Source of the DNA: Amycolatopsis sp. NBC_00345
Lineage (GTDB): Bacteria; Actinomycetota; Actinomycetes; Mycobacteriales; Pseudonocardiaceae
Length of the DNA: 64,000 nt
NCBI RefSeq assembly: GCF_036116635.1
Contig: NZ_CP107995.1
Location: 8,494,001 to 8,558,000, forward strand
Direction of reading: 5' to 3'
Each line of letters starts with the position of its first letter. Position 1 is the first letter of the stretch. A program made the translations under genes and the position numbers. Of this stretch, positions 8,948 to 18,037 are shown in pieces. The notes under the pieces are model-generated. The model was not told the DNA's origin and made no database searches. It was given only the letters and a program-made list of their open reading frames with translations.

Positions 8948-10173
8948 ACTGTGCCCTCCGCCACTGATCCGACGTCAGCCACGGCGGAAACGGGTTCCTG
9001 TGAGTGGGCCGGCTGCAGTCCGTGTCCGCCTACTTCCGGTCGGATCAGTGTCGAGCTCGCTTCCCGCACCCGCTTGCGGCTGAACCGGCCGAAGTTGTAG
9101 TACGCGGCGCAAGCGCCCTCCGGCGAGACCATGCAGGTGCCGATCGGCGTCTCCGGGGTGCACGCGGTGCCGAACACCTTGCACTCCCAAGGTTTCAGCA
9201 CGCCCTTGAGCACTTCGCCGCACTGGCACGCCTTCGGGTCGGCGACCCGGATGCCGGGCACCTCGAAGATCCGCTCGGCGTCAAAGGCCGCGTACTTCTC
9301 GCGCACACGCATCGCCGAGTGCGTGATGAAGCCGAGCCCGCGCCATTCGAAGAACGGCCGCAGCTCCATCACCTCGTTGATCGCCTTGAGCGCCACCTGG
9401 TTCCCGTCCCACGGCACCACGCGCGAGTACTGGTTCTCGACCTCGGAGCGGCGTTCGGACAGCTGCACCATCAGCATGTAGATGGACTGCAGGATGTCCA
9501 ACGGCTCGAAGCCGGCCACCACCACGGGCTTGCCGTAGTCGCGCGCGATGAACTCGTACGGCCGGCAGCCGATCACCGTCGACACGTGGCCCGGGCCGAT
9601 GAAGCCGTCGAGCCGCAGGTCGGGGGAGTCGAGGATGGCCTTGATCGCCGGGATGATGGTCACGTGGTTGCCGAACACGGAGAAGTTCTCCAGGCCCTCG
9701 GCCGCCGCGCGCAGCAGCGTCATCGCGGTGGACGGCGTGGTCGTCTCGAACCCGATGGCCATGAACACCACCCGCAGGTCCGGGTTCTGCCGCGCGATCT
9801 TCAGCGAGTCCAGCGGCGAATAGACCATCCGGATGTTGGTGCCCTCGGCGTTGGAGTCGAAGAAGTTCCCACCCGAGCCGGGCACCCGCATCATGTCGCC
9901 GAACGAGGTCATCAGCACCCCGGGCTGGCGGGCGATGTGGATGGCGTCGTCGATCCGGCCCATCGGGATCACGCACACCGGGCAGCCAGGGCCGTGCACC
10001 AGCTGCACGCTCTCGGGCAGGTAGTCCTCCAGGCCGTGTTTGTAGATGGTGTGCGTGTGCCCGCCGCACACCTCCATGAACTTGTACACGCGCCCCGGTT
10101 CGCACAGCGCGGTGATCTTCGCGGACAGCGCACGCGCCTTGTCCGCGTCCCGGAACTCGTCGACGAAACGCAT
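8944..10173 (-). CDS. hypD: Hydrogenase maturation iron-sulfur protein HypD
   Basis: HypD (409 residues) is the 4Fe-4S scaffold on which Fe(CN)2CO is assembled together with HypC. The conserved motifs are present: MEVCGGHTHTI at about residue 33, HGPGCPVCV at about 62, the GFETTTPSTA segment, and the C-terminal cluster cysteines (CQCGEVLKG, ACTPETPIGTC). The last about 35 residues after FGRFSRKR look like an unstructured tail. A GGAG sequence precedes ATG 10173, and hypC ends 10 bases upstream. Confidence 0.97.
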   Translation of the reverse strand: MRFVDEFRDADKARALSAKITALCEPGRVYKFMEVCGGHTHTIYKHGLEDYLPESVQLVHGPGCPVCVIPMGRIDDAIHIARQPGVLMTSFGDMMRVPGSGGNFFDSNAEGTNIRMVYSPLDSLKIARQNPDLRVVFMAIGFETTTPSTAMTLLRAAAEGLENFSVFGNHVTIIPAIKAILDSPDLRLDGFIGPGHVSTVIGCRPYEFIARDYGKPVVVAGFEPLDILQSIYMLMVQLSERRSEVENQYSRVVPWDGNQVALKAINEVMELRPFFEWRGLGFITHSAMRVREKYAAFDAERIFEVPGIRVADPKACQCGEVLKGVLKPWECKVFGTACTPETPIGTCMVSPEGACAAYYNFGRFSRKRVREASSTLIRPEVGGHGLQPAHSQEPVSAVADVGSVAEGTV

Positions 10174-10183
10174 CAGGGGGCTC

Positions 10184-10456
10184 CTATTCGATCCGGGATT
10201 CGAGTAAGGCGGCTATCTCGTCCTCGTAGGCCTTCCCGATGCTCTCCAGGAACTCCATCGCCGCGGCGGCCTCGGCCTCGTCTATTTTGGACAGTGCGAA
10301 GCCGACGTGGATGAGGATCCACTCGCCCGGCACCGGCGGGTCGTCGGTGAGCAGGCCGATGTTGATGGTCCGCTTCACCCCACTGACCGAGACTTTCGCG
10401 AGGTCCGGCCGCTCCTCGCTGATCTCGATGATCTCGCCCGGAATCCCGAGGCACAC
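10184..10456 (-). CDS. hypC: Hydrogenase assembly chaperone HypC
   Basis: HypC (90 residues) holds the Fe(CN)2CO unit with HypD and hands it to the large-subunit precursor. The GTG start at 10456 gives MCLGIPGEI, with Cys2 exposed after Met removal as the family requires. The GEWILIHVGFALSKIDEAEA segment is the usual second motif. It lies two bases after a 35-codon ORF and ten bases before hypD. A second, divergent HypC-like gene sits at 17777-18037. Confidence 0.96.
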   Translation of the reverse strand: MCLGIPGEIIEISEERPDLAKVSVSGVKRTINIGLLTDDPPVPGEWILIHVGFALSKIDEAEAAAAMEFLESIGKAYEDEIAALLESRIE

Positions 10457-10458
10457 GG

Positions 10459-10566
10459 CTACATCCGGCTCATCTCGAGGTACCGCCGGATGTCCGGTTC
10501 GACCAGCCGGGCGAACCAGGCCGCCCCGCCCACCAGCACGATCAGCAGCAGTAAACGCTTGAACAT
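10459..10566 (-). CDS. 35-residue membrane peptide inside the hydrogenase operon
   Basis: ATG 10566 to TAG 10459 encodes 35 residues: a Lys-Arg start, one hydrophobic helix (LLLLIVLVGGAAWF), then the polar tail EPDIRRYLEMSRM. It fits exactly between the protease stop (one base away) and the hypC start (two bases away), so it is a genuine operon member and not a chance ORF. The PDIRRYLxMxxM ending matches my memory of small proteins (DUF6893-like) seen beside actinobacterial hydrogenase genes; I cannot verify that here. It could be a membrane anchor or assembly factor; the role is unknown. Confidence 0.8.
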   Translation of the reverse strand: MFKRLLLLIVLVGGAAWFARLVEPDIRRYLEMSRM

Positions 10567-10567
10567 C

Positions 10568-11083
10568 TCAGACCTCCGTCTTCTGTTCGTCCGGCAGCCG
10601 CGAGGCGGTGCCCCACGCCAGTTCCGCCACCGCGCGCACCGCCGCCGGCACGGCCGCCTGGACTTCCTCGGAGAGCCCGATCCCGGACTCCACGCTCCCC
10701 GGCTCGCAGCCGACGATCAGCACCCGCCCGGCGTCGCCGCCGAGCAGCCGCAGCAGCCGGAACACGGCCTCGGGCTGCATCCCGTGCGCGTCGATCGACG
10801 GCGCCTTCGCCAGGTCGTCCACGTCCGCTTCGATCAGCGACAACGTGCCGGGCGGCTGGCCGTGCGGCGTCGCGTCGAGCAGGATCGTGGTGTCGTAGCC
10901 GCCGAGCAGGTCGTACGCCAGGTGCATGCCGGCGATGCCGTAGTCGGCGATCTGCACCCAGTCCGGCAGCTCGGCCTGCTCCAGCCGCTTGATCACCTCG
11001 ACGCCGAACCCGTCGTCGCCGAGGAAGATGTTGCCGATGCCGGCCACCAGCACGCGGGGTCTCATAACGGCTCCAGGTCTCAT
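10568..11083 (-). CDS. Hydrogenase maturation endopeptidase (HyaD/HypI-type)
   Basis: This nickel-dependent protease removes the C-terminal tail of the large subunit after metal insertion. The domain begins VLVAGIGNIFLGDDGFG, the family signature with an acidic metal ligand, and contains the later DATPHGQ and IDAHG segments. ATG 11083 (171 residues) overlaps the upstream stop as ATGA. A second in-frame ATG at 11065 lies just before the conserved domain, because an 18-bp duplication doubled the start region. Its substrate should be the large subunit at 14222-16018, which still carries a 23-residue tail after DPCLPCGVH. Confidence 0.93.
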   Translation of the reverse strand: MRPGAVMRPRVLVAGIGNIFLGDDGFGVEVIKRLEQAELPDWVQIADYGIAGMHLAYDLLGGYDTTILLDATPHGQPPGTLSLIEADVDDLAKAPSIDAHGMQPEAVFRLLRLLGGDAGRVLIVGCEPGSVESGIGLSEEVQAAVPAAVRAVAELAWGTASRLPDEQKTEV

Positions 11084-11093
11084 AACGGCTCCA
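11058..11093. repeat. Perfect 18-bp tandem duplication at a gene junction
   Basis: GGTCTCATAACGGCTCCA is present twice in a row (11058-11075 and 11076-11093) with no mismatch. It spans the stop of the 438-residue protein gene and the start of the protease gene. The effect is a second start codon and an N-terminal MRPGAV added before MRPRV. Confidence 0.97.
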
Positions 11094-12396
11094 GCTCGTC
11101 GGGGGAGAAGTAGCGGAACCGGCCGTGCGCGTTCTGCATTTCCGCGGCGGGGTCGGAGTCCACGGTCACGGCCACGTGCGTCGATCCGTCCACATCGGAC
11201 AATACGGCGCGCACGGTGGCGACGAGGCCGGTGAGGAACATGTCCTGCGCGTCGCTGCCGCGCAGGTTCGGCCGCAGCCGCACGCGTGAACCGGCCGCGA
11301 CGCGCGCCCCGGCGACGACCACGCTGTCGGTCTCCGGCGACACGGACGCGTCGGCTCCCGGGTCCCACCACGGGACCACCGGGTCCGGCCGCGGTTCCCC
11401 GGTCACCGAACGCAGGTAGCGGACGGTGCCGTGCAGCCGGTCGAGCAGCTCCTGCGGCATCTCGTCGACCCGGTCCACGATCGACGCCGCCCGTGGGTCG
11501 GTGGCCCTGGCCTCGCGTTTCTCCTCGTCGGTGAGGGTCATCGTGCGCAGGGTGAGGATCTCGTCGATCTCGGTGCCGTCGAACAGGTCACCCGCGCTTT
11601 CGGCGGCGATCGCCGGGTCGTCGTACAGGATGATCGGCGACGCGAGGATCACCGGGCTCTGGGTGGTGCTCCCGATCAGGACCGGCCAGACCCGCTCGTT
11701 CACGCAGGCCTCGACGGCCGGCTTCGCCCACTCCGGCGGGTCGAGCATCGACAGGAAGTGCCCGGAGTCGACCGAAAGGATCAGGTGCGCGGCCAGCAAC
11801 GCGTGGCGCAGCGCCGTCTCCCGGGTCGGCTCCGTGGCGGTCCACGGGCTGGTGTTGCGCAGGCCCAGCTGCAGCCGGGCGCCGCCGAACGGTCCGTCGA
11901 GCGAGTCGAGGCGCGCGGTCAGCACCCCGGTCAGCTCCTGCGAACGCCGGACGAGCGAGCAGCCGCCCCCGACGTCCTCGGACTCCTCCCAGCCCGGCAC
12001 GGCGAACGGCGCCTCGACGGGCTGCGCGAGCAGTTCGGCCGCGGGCAGCACGAAGTCGACCTCACGCTCCACGGCCTCGTCCCAGGTCGTGTACTCGGTG
12101 CCGGCGACGGTCATCGTCGCGACGAACTCCTCGCCGTCGTGCGCCATTCGTTGCTGCGCCTGAAGAAATCGCAGTTTGACGTGCAACACCGTGTGCGAGC
12201 GCGGTTCCAGCAGGCACTCCGTGTGCGAGGTCGCGTACTCGCCGCGCGCGTCGTCGGCGTAGGACGGCGGCATCAGCACACCCCACTGCCAGCGCACGCG
12301 GTTCTTGCCCGCCGACGCGCGGTACGGGTAGAGCAGGTAGCCCTCGTACAGCACCGCGTCGCCGACGGCGCGGGCCTGGTCCCCGACGGCGGTCAC
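11080..12396 (-). CDS. Uncharacterised hydrogenase-operon protein (438 residues)
   Basis: I do not recognise a named family. The protein has no signal peptide or membrane helix, no cysteine-rich cluster motif, and a mixed alpha/beta look. A C-terminal beta-rich domain (VVVAGARVAAGSRVRLRPNLRGSDAQDMFL onward, about residues 345-438) could be a small barrel involved in metal or partner binding. The GTG start at 12396 overlaps the upstream stop (GTGA), and its own stop overlaps the protease start, so it is made in step with the maturation genes. Position suggests a role in assembly or regulation of the enzyme; that is inference only. Confidence 0.85.
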   Translation of the reverse strand: MTAVGDQARAVGDAVLYEGYLLYPYRASAGKNRVRWQWGVLMPPSYADDARGEYATSHTECLLEPRSHTVLHVKLRFLQAQQRMAHDGEEFVATMTVAGTEYTTWDEAVEREVDFVLPAAELLAQPVEAPFAVPGWEESEDVGGGCSLVRRSQELTGVLTARLDSLDGPFGGARLQLGLRNTSPWTATEPTRETALRHALLAAHLILSVDSGHFLSMLDPPEWAKPAVEACVNERVWPVLIGSTTQSPVILASPIILYDDPAIAAESAGDLFDGTEIDEILTLRTMTLTDEEKREARATDPRAASIVDRVDEMPQELLDRLHGTVRYLRSVTGEPRPDPVVPWWDPGADASVSPETDSVVVAGARVAAGSRVRLRPNLRGSDAQDMFLTGLVATVRAVLSDVDGSTHVAVTVDSDPAAEMQNAHGRFRYFSPDELEPL

Positions 12397-13031
12397 GGGG
12401 GATCACCGGCCGAACCGAGCAGCTTCTCCATCGCCGCGTCCCAGGTCGGGATGGCGTGGCGCGCCTTGTACTTCAGCAGCTCGTCGATGATGTCCCGGTG
12501 CAGCTTGATCCACGCGACGTGCGGGAAGTACCGGTTCATCAGCTCGTCCCACGCGGTGATCGGCATCCGGACCTCGGCCTCGACGTGCCACGGCACCGGC
12601 TCGACCCAGAAACCGGGGCCGCCCTTGCCGAACACGGTGCCGCTGAACAGCAGCACGAGCGGGACGACACCGTCGGCCAGCGCGTGGAAGTACTTGCCCG
12701 CGGCCACTTCCAGGTCGTAGCTGCACGGCACCTCGAGCACGAACTCGGTGGTGCCGGTGAACCCCGGCACGACCGCGGAGACGGCGGCGAACTGGAACGG
12801 CTTCAGCGTTTCGCCCCAGCGCGACGGGTCGCCGAACAGGTCCGTCAGCAGCTCGGACTCCCCGTCGGAGTACCGCCGCCGCTGCGGCTCGATCCGCAGC
12901 TGCACCCGCAGCACCAGCGCGTACACCGGTTGCGCGGTCAGTTCGCTGACCCGCAGCGTGAACGCCAGCGTCGGCGAGGCCGCGTACTTCAACGGCTGCA
13001 CGTCGACGCAGTCGAAGGTGAGTTCAGCCAT
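12393..13031 (-). CDS. Uncharacterised hydrogenase-operon protein (DUF6084-like)
   Basis: A 212-residue protein without signal peptide or membrane helices, opening with MAELTFDCVDVQPLKYAASPTLAFTLRV. The pattern of alternating hydrophobic strands suggests a beta-sandwich. I recall this type as DUF6084, a family found beside group 1h hydrogenase genes, but cannot check. It overlaps the upstream DUF5947-like gene by eight bases and the downstream gene by four, so it is co-translated with both. The role is unknown. Confidence 0.85.
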   Translation of the reverse strand: MAELTFDCVDVQPLKYAASPTLAFTLRVSELTAQPVYALVLRVQLRIEPQRRRYSDGESELLTDLFGDPSRWGETLKPFQFAAVSAVVPGFTGTTEFVLEVPCSYDLEVAAGKYFHALADGVVPLVLLFSGTVFGKGGPGFWVEPVPWHVEAEVRMPITAWDELMNRYFPHVAWIKLHRDIIDELLKYKARHAIPTWDAAMEKLLGSAGDPP

Positions 13032-13641
13032 CGGTCACGACCTCGCTGCGCTCGCGCAGGTCCGCGAAGAACCCGTCGATCGCCTCGTGGGCCGCGCTGC
13101 CGCCGTCGAAGCCGCGCCAGTGCAGCCGGACCAGGCCGACCAGCTCGTAACAGGTGTCGATCGGCACCAGGAAGCACTCGTAGCCGACGTCGTGCTTGCT
13201 GATCAACAGCGCCTCGACGTCGGGCGCGATCGACGCGAAGGCGGGCTGGGTGTCGAGCAGCTCGGTCCAGGTGTCCAGCGGTAGCAAGGATTCCGTCGCA
13301 CCGGCCGGGCTCGGGTAGAACGCGACGGTGCGCTCCTGCACCGAATTGTGGAACAGGAACGCCATCCGCACCGGCACCCCAGCCGACTCCCACAGCGCCG
13401 AGCCTGCCGGGAAGTACGGCGAGTGCAGGTACCGCGTCGGCACCGCGCGGTGCCGCTTGCCGCCCGCGCCGGTGTGCGTGAACAGCAGGTAGCAGCCCCG
13501 GCAGGTGCACATGATCGCCCGCGACTCCAGGTCGATCACGTGCCCGTGGCCGGCGCCGACCGGCTCCGTGCACAGCTCGCACCGCTCGCCGGGCGCGGGC
13601 CGCACGGCGGGCTGGAGGAACCGGCGCAGGCCGCCCGTCAT
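13024..13641 (-). CDS. Uncharacterised hydrogenase-operon protein with N-terminal zinc ribbon-like cysteines (DUF5947-like)
   Basis: A 205-residue protein starting at ATG 13641 (overlapping the NifU-like stop as ATGA). Residues about 20-60 carry CELC and CTCRGC motifs around HVIDLESRAIMC, which look like a metal-binding ribbon. The rest is alpha/beta, with AFLFHNSVQERTVAFYPSP in the middle. The family matches what I recall as DUF5947, associated with actinobacterial hydrogenases. It is cytoplasmic. Role unknown; a metal or Fe-S site makes electron transfer or assembly plausible. Confidence 0.85.
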   Translation of the reverse strand: MTGGLRRFLQPAVRPAPGERCELCTEPVGAGHGHVIDLESRAIMCTCRGCYLLFTHTGAGGKRHRAVPTRYLHSPYFPAGSALWESAGVPVRMAFLFHNSVQERTVAFYPSPAGATESLLPLDTWTELLDTQPAFASIAPDVEALLISKHDVGYECFLVPIDTCYELVGLVRLHWRGFDGGSAAHEAIDGFFADLRERSEVVTDG

Positions 13642-14219
13642 GCCTGCTCCGCGGGGACCGGGCACTCCAGCGCTTCGAGCGGCAGCAGCGGCCGCCCGCC
13701 GGGACCGGTCTGCACGGGCGCCGTGCCCTCGGGTACGACGCCTTCGACGACCACGTCGGAGATCTCCGGCGCCGCCTCGCGGACCACCCGCTCGATGGCG
13801 TACTTGGCGGTGACGGTCGACGACGGGCAGCCGTCGCACGTCCCCATCAGCTGCAGCTGGAGCACGCCTTCCCCGGTGATGCCGACGATGTCGACGTCGC
13901 CGGCGTGCGAGCCGAGGTACGGCCGCACCTTGTCGAGCGCTTCGGTGACGCGCTCCAGCGTCGTCTTCGGGTGCAGGTCGTGCAGTACCAGCAGGCCGCG
14001 CACGTGCTCGTCGTCGGCGAGGCGCCCGAGCAGCGCCTCACCGCCGTCGGACTCGCGCACGACGGCCAGCACCCGTTCGAGGCCGGCGCCGTAGAACTCG
14101 AGCAGTGTGTGGACGAGGTCCTCGGCCAGCTCGACGGTCGGCTGGTCCGCCCGCTCGGCCAGCTCGCCCAGCAGCCCCTCGATGCGTTCGCCGACCTGGC
14201 CGACGTCGGACTCCGCCAT
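13638..14219 (-). CDS. NifU-like Fe-S scaffold/carrier protein
   Basis: A 193-residue protein whose middle (about residues 85-160) is a NifU C-terminal domain with GTCDGCPSSTVTAKYAIE, the CxxC pair that binds a 4Fe-4S cluster. An alpha-helical N-terminal part (about 1-80) and a Pro/Gly-rich C-terminal tail flank it. ATG 14219 lies two bases after the large-subunit stop. It probably supplies clusters to the small subunit, which needs three, or acts as an electron carrier for the enzyme; the sequence does not decide between these. Confidence 0.9.
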   Translation of the reverse strand: MAESDVGQVGERIEGLLGELAERADQPTVELAEDLVHTLLEFYGAGLERVLAVVRESDGGEALLGRLADDEHVRGLLVLHDLHPKTTLERVTEALDKVRPYLGSHAGDVDIVGITGEGVLQLQLMGTCDGCPSSTVTAKYAIERVVREAAPEISDVVVEGVVPEGTAPVQTGPGGRPLLPLEALECPVPAEQA

Positions 14220-14221
14220 GG

Positions 14222-16018
14222 TCAGAGCACCTCTCCGCCGAACGCGTGCGGGGTGTGGATGCGTTCCAGCGTCTTGCCCTTGCCGGTGTACATGTGCACG
14301 CCGCAGGGCAGGCACGGGTCGAAGCTGCGGACCGCGCGCATGATGTCGATGCCCTTGAAGTTCTCCTGCGTGTTCTCCTCGAAGATCGGCGTGTTCTGCA
14401 CGGCGTCCTCGTACGGGCCGGGGGTGCCGAAGGAGTCGCGGACACTGCCGTTCCACGGCGTCGGCGGGTACGGGTGGTAGTTCGCGATCTTGCCGCCCTT
14501 GATCACCATGTGGTGCGAGAGAACGCCGCGCACGGCCTCGGTGAACCCGCACGAGACGCCCTCGTCGGGCACCTTGAACGGCTCCCACGTCTTGGTGTTG
14601 CCACCGCGGACCTCGGCCAGCGCGCGCTCGGCGAAGTGCAGGGCGATCGCGGCGGAGTACGCCTGGAAGTAGGTCCGCGCGCGGTTGCGCTCCAGCGCGT
14701 TGCTCCACTTCGGGATCTTCCACTCGAAGCTGACCTCGGGCTTCAGCGCCGTGCGCGGCAGGTTGATCACCACGCTGTGCCCGGTGGACTTCACGTAGTC
14801 GGTGTCGACCAGGCCGGCCAGCGCCGTGGTCCACAGCCGGGCGAGCGGGCCGCCGCCGGTGTCCAGCGCCAGGTGGTCCTTGCCGTCGAACCAGCGCGGC
14901 GACATCGTCCACGAGTACTTGTCGTCGAAGTCGCGCTTCTGCGGCCGCGGGATGGTGTGCTGGTTCCACGGGTGCCGCGAGTCGACCGGGTTGCCCAGCG
15001 GGTCGTGCGTGACGAACTTGTCCATGCCCTCCCAGTCCTCGTAGAAGGACGAGCCGAGCAGGATGCGGATGCCGAGGTTGATGTCGAGCAGGCTGGTGGT
15101 GACCAGCTTGCCGTCGACGACCACCCCGGGCGTGACGAACATCTTCCGGCCCCAGGACTCCATGTTCTCGTAGGTGAAGTCGCAGTACTCCGGGTTGTTC
15201 AGGCTGCCCCAGCAGCCGAGCAGGATGCGGCGGCGGCCGACCTCCTCGTAGCCGGGCAGGGCCTCGTAGAAGAAGTCGAACAGGTCGTCGTGCATCGGCA
15301 GGCAGCGCTTCATGAACTCGACGTAGCGCATCAGCCGGGACAGGTAGTCGGTGAACAGCTGCACCGTCGCGATGGTCCCGACGCCGCCGGGGTACAAAGT
15401 GGACGGATGCACGTGCCTGCCCTCCATCAGGCAGAACATCTCCCGGGTGGACCGGCTGACCTGCAGCGCCTCGCGGTAGAACTCGCCCTCCAGCGGGTTC
15501 AGCGAGCGCATGATGTCGCCGATGGTGCGGTAGCCGTGCTGCTCGGCGTGCGGCGACTCGGTGCGGTTGGCCAGCTCCAGCACCCCGGGGTTGGTCTCGG
15601 CGACCATCTTCTCGCAGTAGTCGACGCCGACCAGGTTCTCCTGGAAGATGTTGTGGTCGAACATGTACTCGGCGGCCTCACCGAGGTTGATGATCCACTC
15701 GCCGAGGTGCGGCGGGCGCACGCCGTAGGCCATGTTCTGGTTGTAGACCGAGCAGGTGGCGTGGTTGTCACCGCAGATGCCGCAGATGCGGCTGGTGATG
15801 AAGTGCGCGTCGCGCGGGTCCTTGCCCTTCATGAAGATGCTGTAGCCGCGGAAGACCGAGGACGTGCTGTGGCACTCCACGACCTTCTTCTGCGCCCAGT
15901 CGATCTTCGTGTAGATGCCGAGACTGCCGACGATGCGCGTGATCGGGTCCCAGGCCATCTCGACGAGCTCGGTCTTGCCCTTGGTGCTGATGCCCTTGCC
16001 GCTTTCCGTCTGCGTCAT
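14222..16018 (-). CDS. hhyL: [NiFe]-hydrogenase large subunit, group 1h (high-affinity, actinobacterial type)
   Basis: The 598-residue catalytic subunit binds the Ni-Fe(CN)2CO centre that oxidises H2. The N-terminal ligand motif is RICGICGDNH (Cys79, Cys82, His86) and the C-terminal one is DPCLPCGVH (Cys569, Cys572, His575). A 23-residue tail follows that the operon protease should cut. The sequence style (TSRICGICGDNHATC; MYTGKGKTLERIHTP tail) is that of the actinobacterial group 1h enzymes known from Streptomyces, Mycobacterium and Ralstonia, which oxidise atmospheric H2 and tolerate O2. The subunits are separated by 13 bases. Confidence 0.97.
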   Translation of the reverse strand: MTQTESGKGISTKGKTELVEMAWDPITRIVGSLGIYTKIDWAQKKVVECHSTSSVFRGYSIFMKGKDPRDAHFITSRICGICGDNHATCSVYNQNMAYGVRPPHLGEWIINLGEAAEYMFDHNIFQENLVGVDYCEKMVAETNPGVLELANRTESPHAEQHGYRTIGDIMRSLNPLEGEFYREALQVSRSTREMFCLMEGRHVHPSTLYPGGVGTIATVQLFTDYLSRLMRYVEFMKRCLPMHDDLFDFFYEALPGYEEVGRRRILLGCWGSLNNPEYCDFTYENMESWGRKMFVTPGVVVDGKLVTTSLLDINLGIRILLGSSFYEDWEGMDKFVTHDPLGNPVDSRHPWNQHTIPRPQKRDFDDKYSWTMSPRWFDGKDHLALDTGGGPLARLWTTALAGLVDTDYVKSTGHSVVINLPRTALKPEVSFEWKIPKWSNALERNRARTYFQAYSAAIALHFAERALAEVRGGNTKTWEPFKVPDEGVSCGFTEAVRGVLSHHMVIKGGKIANYHPYPPTPWNGSVRDSFGTPGPYEDAVQNTPIFEENTQENFKGIDIMRAVRSFDPCLPCGVHMYTGKGKTLERIHTPHAFGGEVL

Positions 16019-16031
16019 GTCCCCAGTCCTT

Positions 16032-17077
<1,046 letters not shown>

Positions 17078-17081
<4 letters not shown>

Positions 17082-17764
17082 GGCTGTTGCCCCTGGAGGT
17101 CGTCGAGCGCGCCGAGGGTCAGCTCCCACAGCGCGTGGTAAAGGGTGGTCTGGGCTTCCTGGATGCGGTGCACCGAAGGCGACGGCACGACGAAGAGGTG
17201 GTCGATGCTGTCCAGCTCGGCCATCCGCCCGCCGTCGTAACCGGCGATGCCGACGGTGACCAGGCCGCGGCGGGCGGCCTCGTCGAATGCGGCCAGCAGG
17301 TTCGTGGAGTTCCCGCTGGTGGAGAGGCCGACCGCGATGTCACCGGCGCGGCCGAACGCGGCGACCTGCCGGGCGAACACGACGTCGAACCCGATGTCGT
17401 TGCTCAGGGCGGTGACCACGGCGATGTCGTTGGTGAGGCCGAACGCGGGCAGTGGCCGCGCGTCCCCGGCCGGGGAGAGGAACAGGCTGGCGAGGTCCTG
17501 CGCGTCGGTGGAGCTGCCGCCGTTGCCGAACGCCAGCAGCCTGCCGCCGCCGGCGAACGCACGGGCCAGGTCCTGGGCGCAGGCGCACAGCCGCTCGCCG
17601 TCCGACTCGAGCACGCTGGCGCGCAGCTCGATGATCTCGCGGGTCTTGTCTACTGTGGACTGACGGACCTGGGTGAGCACGGCCTCGACGTCACTCGTAC
17701 CCGAGTACAGGAACGGGTACAGCTCCTCGAGGCCACTGGCGCCCACGGGGTCTCCCCGTGTCAT
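17078..17764 (-). CDS. SIS-domain protein, GmhA-like (hydrogenase-operon copy 1)
   Basis: A 228-residue SIS-fold protein like D-sedoheptulose-7-phosphate isomerase (GmhA). The substrate loop GNGGSSTDAQ and the GLSTSGNSTN phosphate-binding loop are intact. I chose ATG 17764 because AGGAG (complement of 17774-17778) is nine bases before it but touches the alternative ATG at 17773. It lies between a HypC-like gene and the small subunit, overlapping the latter. A sugar-phosphate isomerase has no obvious place in hydrogenase assembly, and no heptose pathway gene is nearby, so it may bind a phosphosugar as a signal. That is speculation. Confidence 0.88.
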
Positions 17765-17776
17765 GGCGCTCATCTC

Positions 17777-18037
17777 CTAGCGGACTGTCGGTTCTCCAGG
17801 CGAGGGGTTCTCCAGACGCGCTATGGCTTCGCCGGCATGTACCAGGATTCGGTCGCCGACACTGGCCGAAACCAGTGCCACGCTCACCTCTTCCCGGCCG
17901 GAGCCGGTATCCACGACAGCGAACCCGAGGTCCAGGAGTTCGACTACGGTCACTTCGACCGCGGTGTCCGAGCAGGTGACGCACACCCCGTCGTGACAGG
18001 CGGGGGCCGGTGCTCTGTCGGCGTCACGGGCGTTCAA
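17777..18037 (-). CDS. Second HypC/HupF-like chaperone
   Basis: An 86-residue protein with the HypC beta-barrel pattern: CHDGVCVTCSD at about residues 14-24, then VTVVELLD and GDRILVHAGEAIARL. The start appears to be TTG 18037, which overlaps the upstream stop (TTGA). Unlike true HypC, the key cysteines are not at position 2 but follow a short lead, and there are three (CxxxxCxxC). That layout fits the HypC-variant or HupF-like chaperones. Having two HypC-type proteins in one operon suggests one for HypD and one for the precursor subunit, but I cannot test it. Confidence 0.82.
   Translation of the reverse strand: MNARDADRAPAPACHDGVCVTCSDTAVEVTVVELLDLGFAVVDTGSGREEVSVALVSASVGDRILVHAGEAIARLENPSPGEPTVR

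Noticed and set aside
13638..14969. 443-residue minus-strand ORF extending the NifU-like gene into the large-subunit gene
   Set aside because: Its N-terminal 250 residues are the large-subunit gene read out of frame. The real start is ATG 14219.
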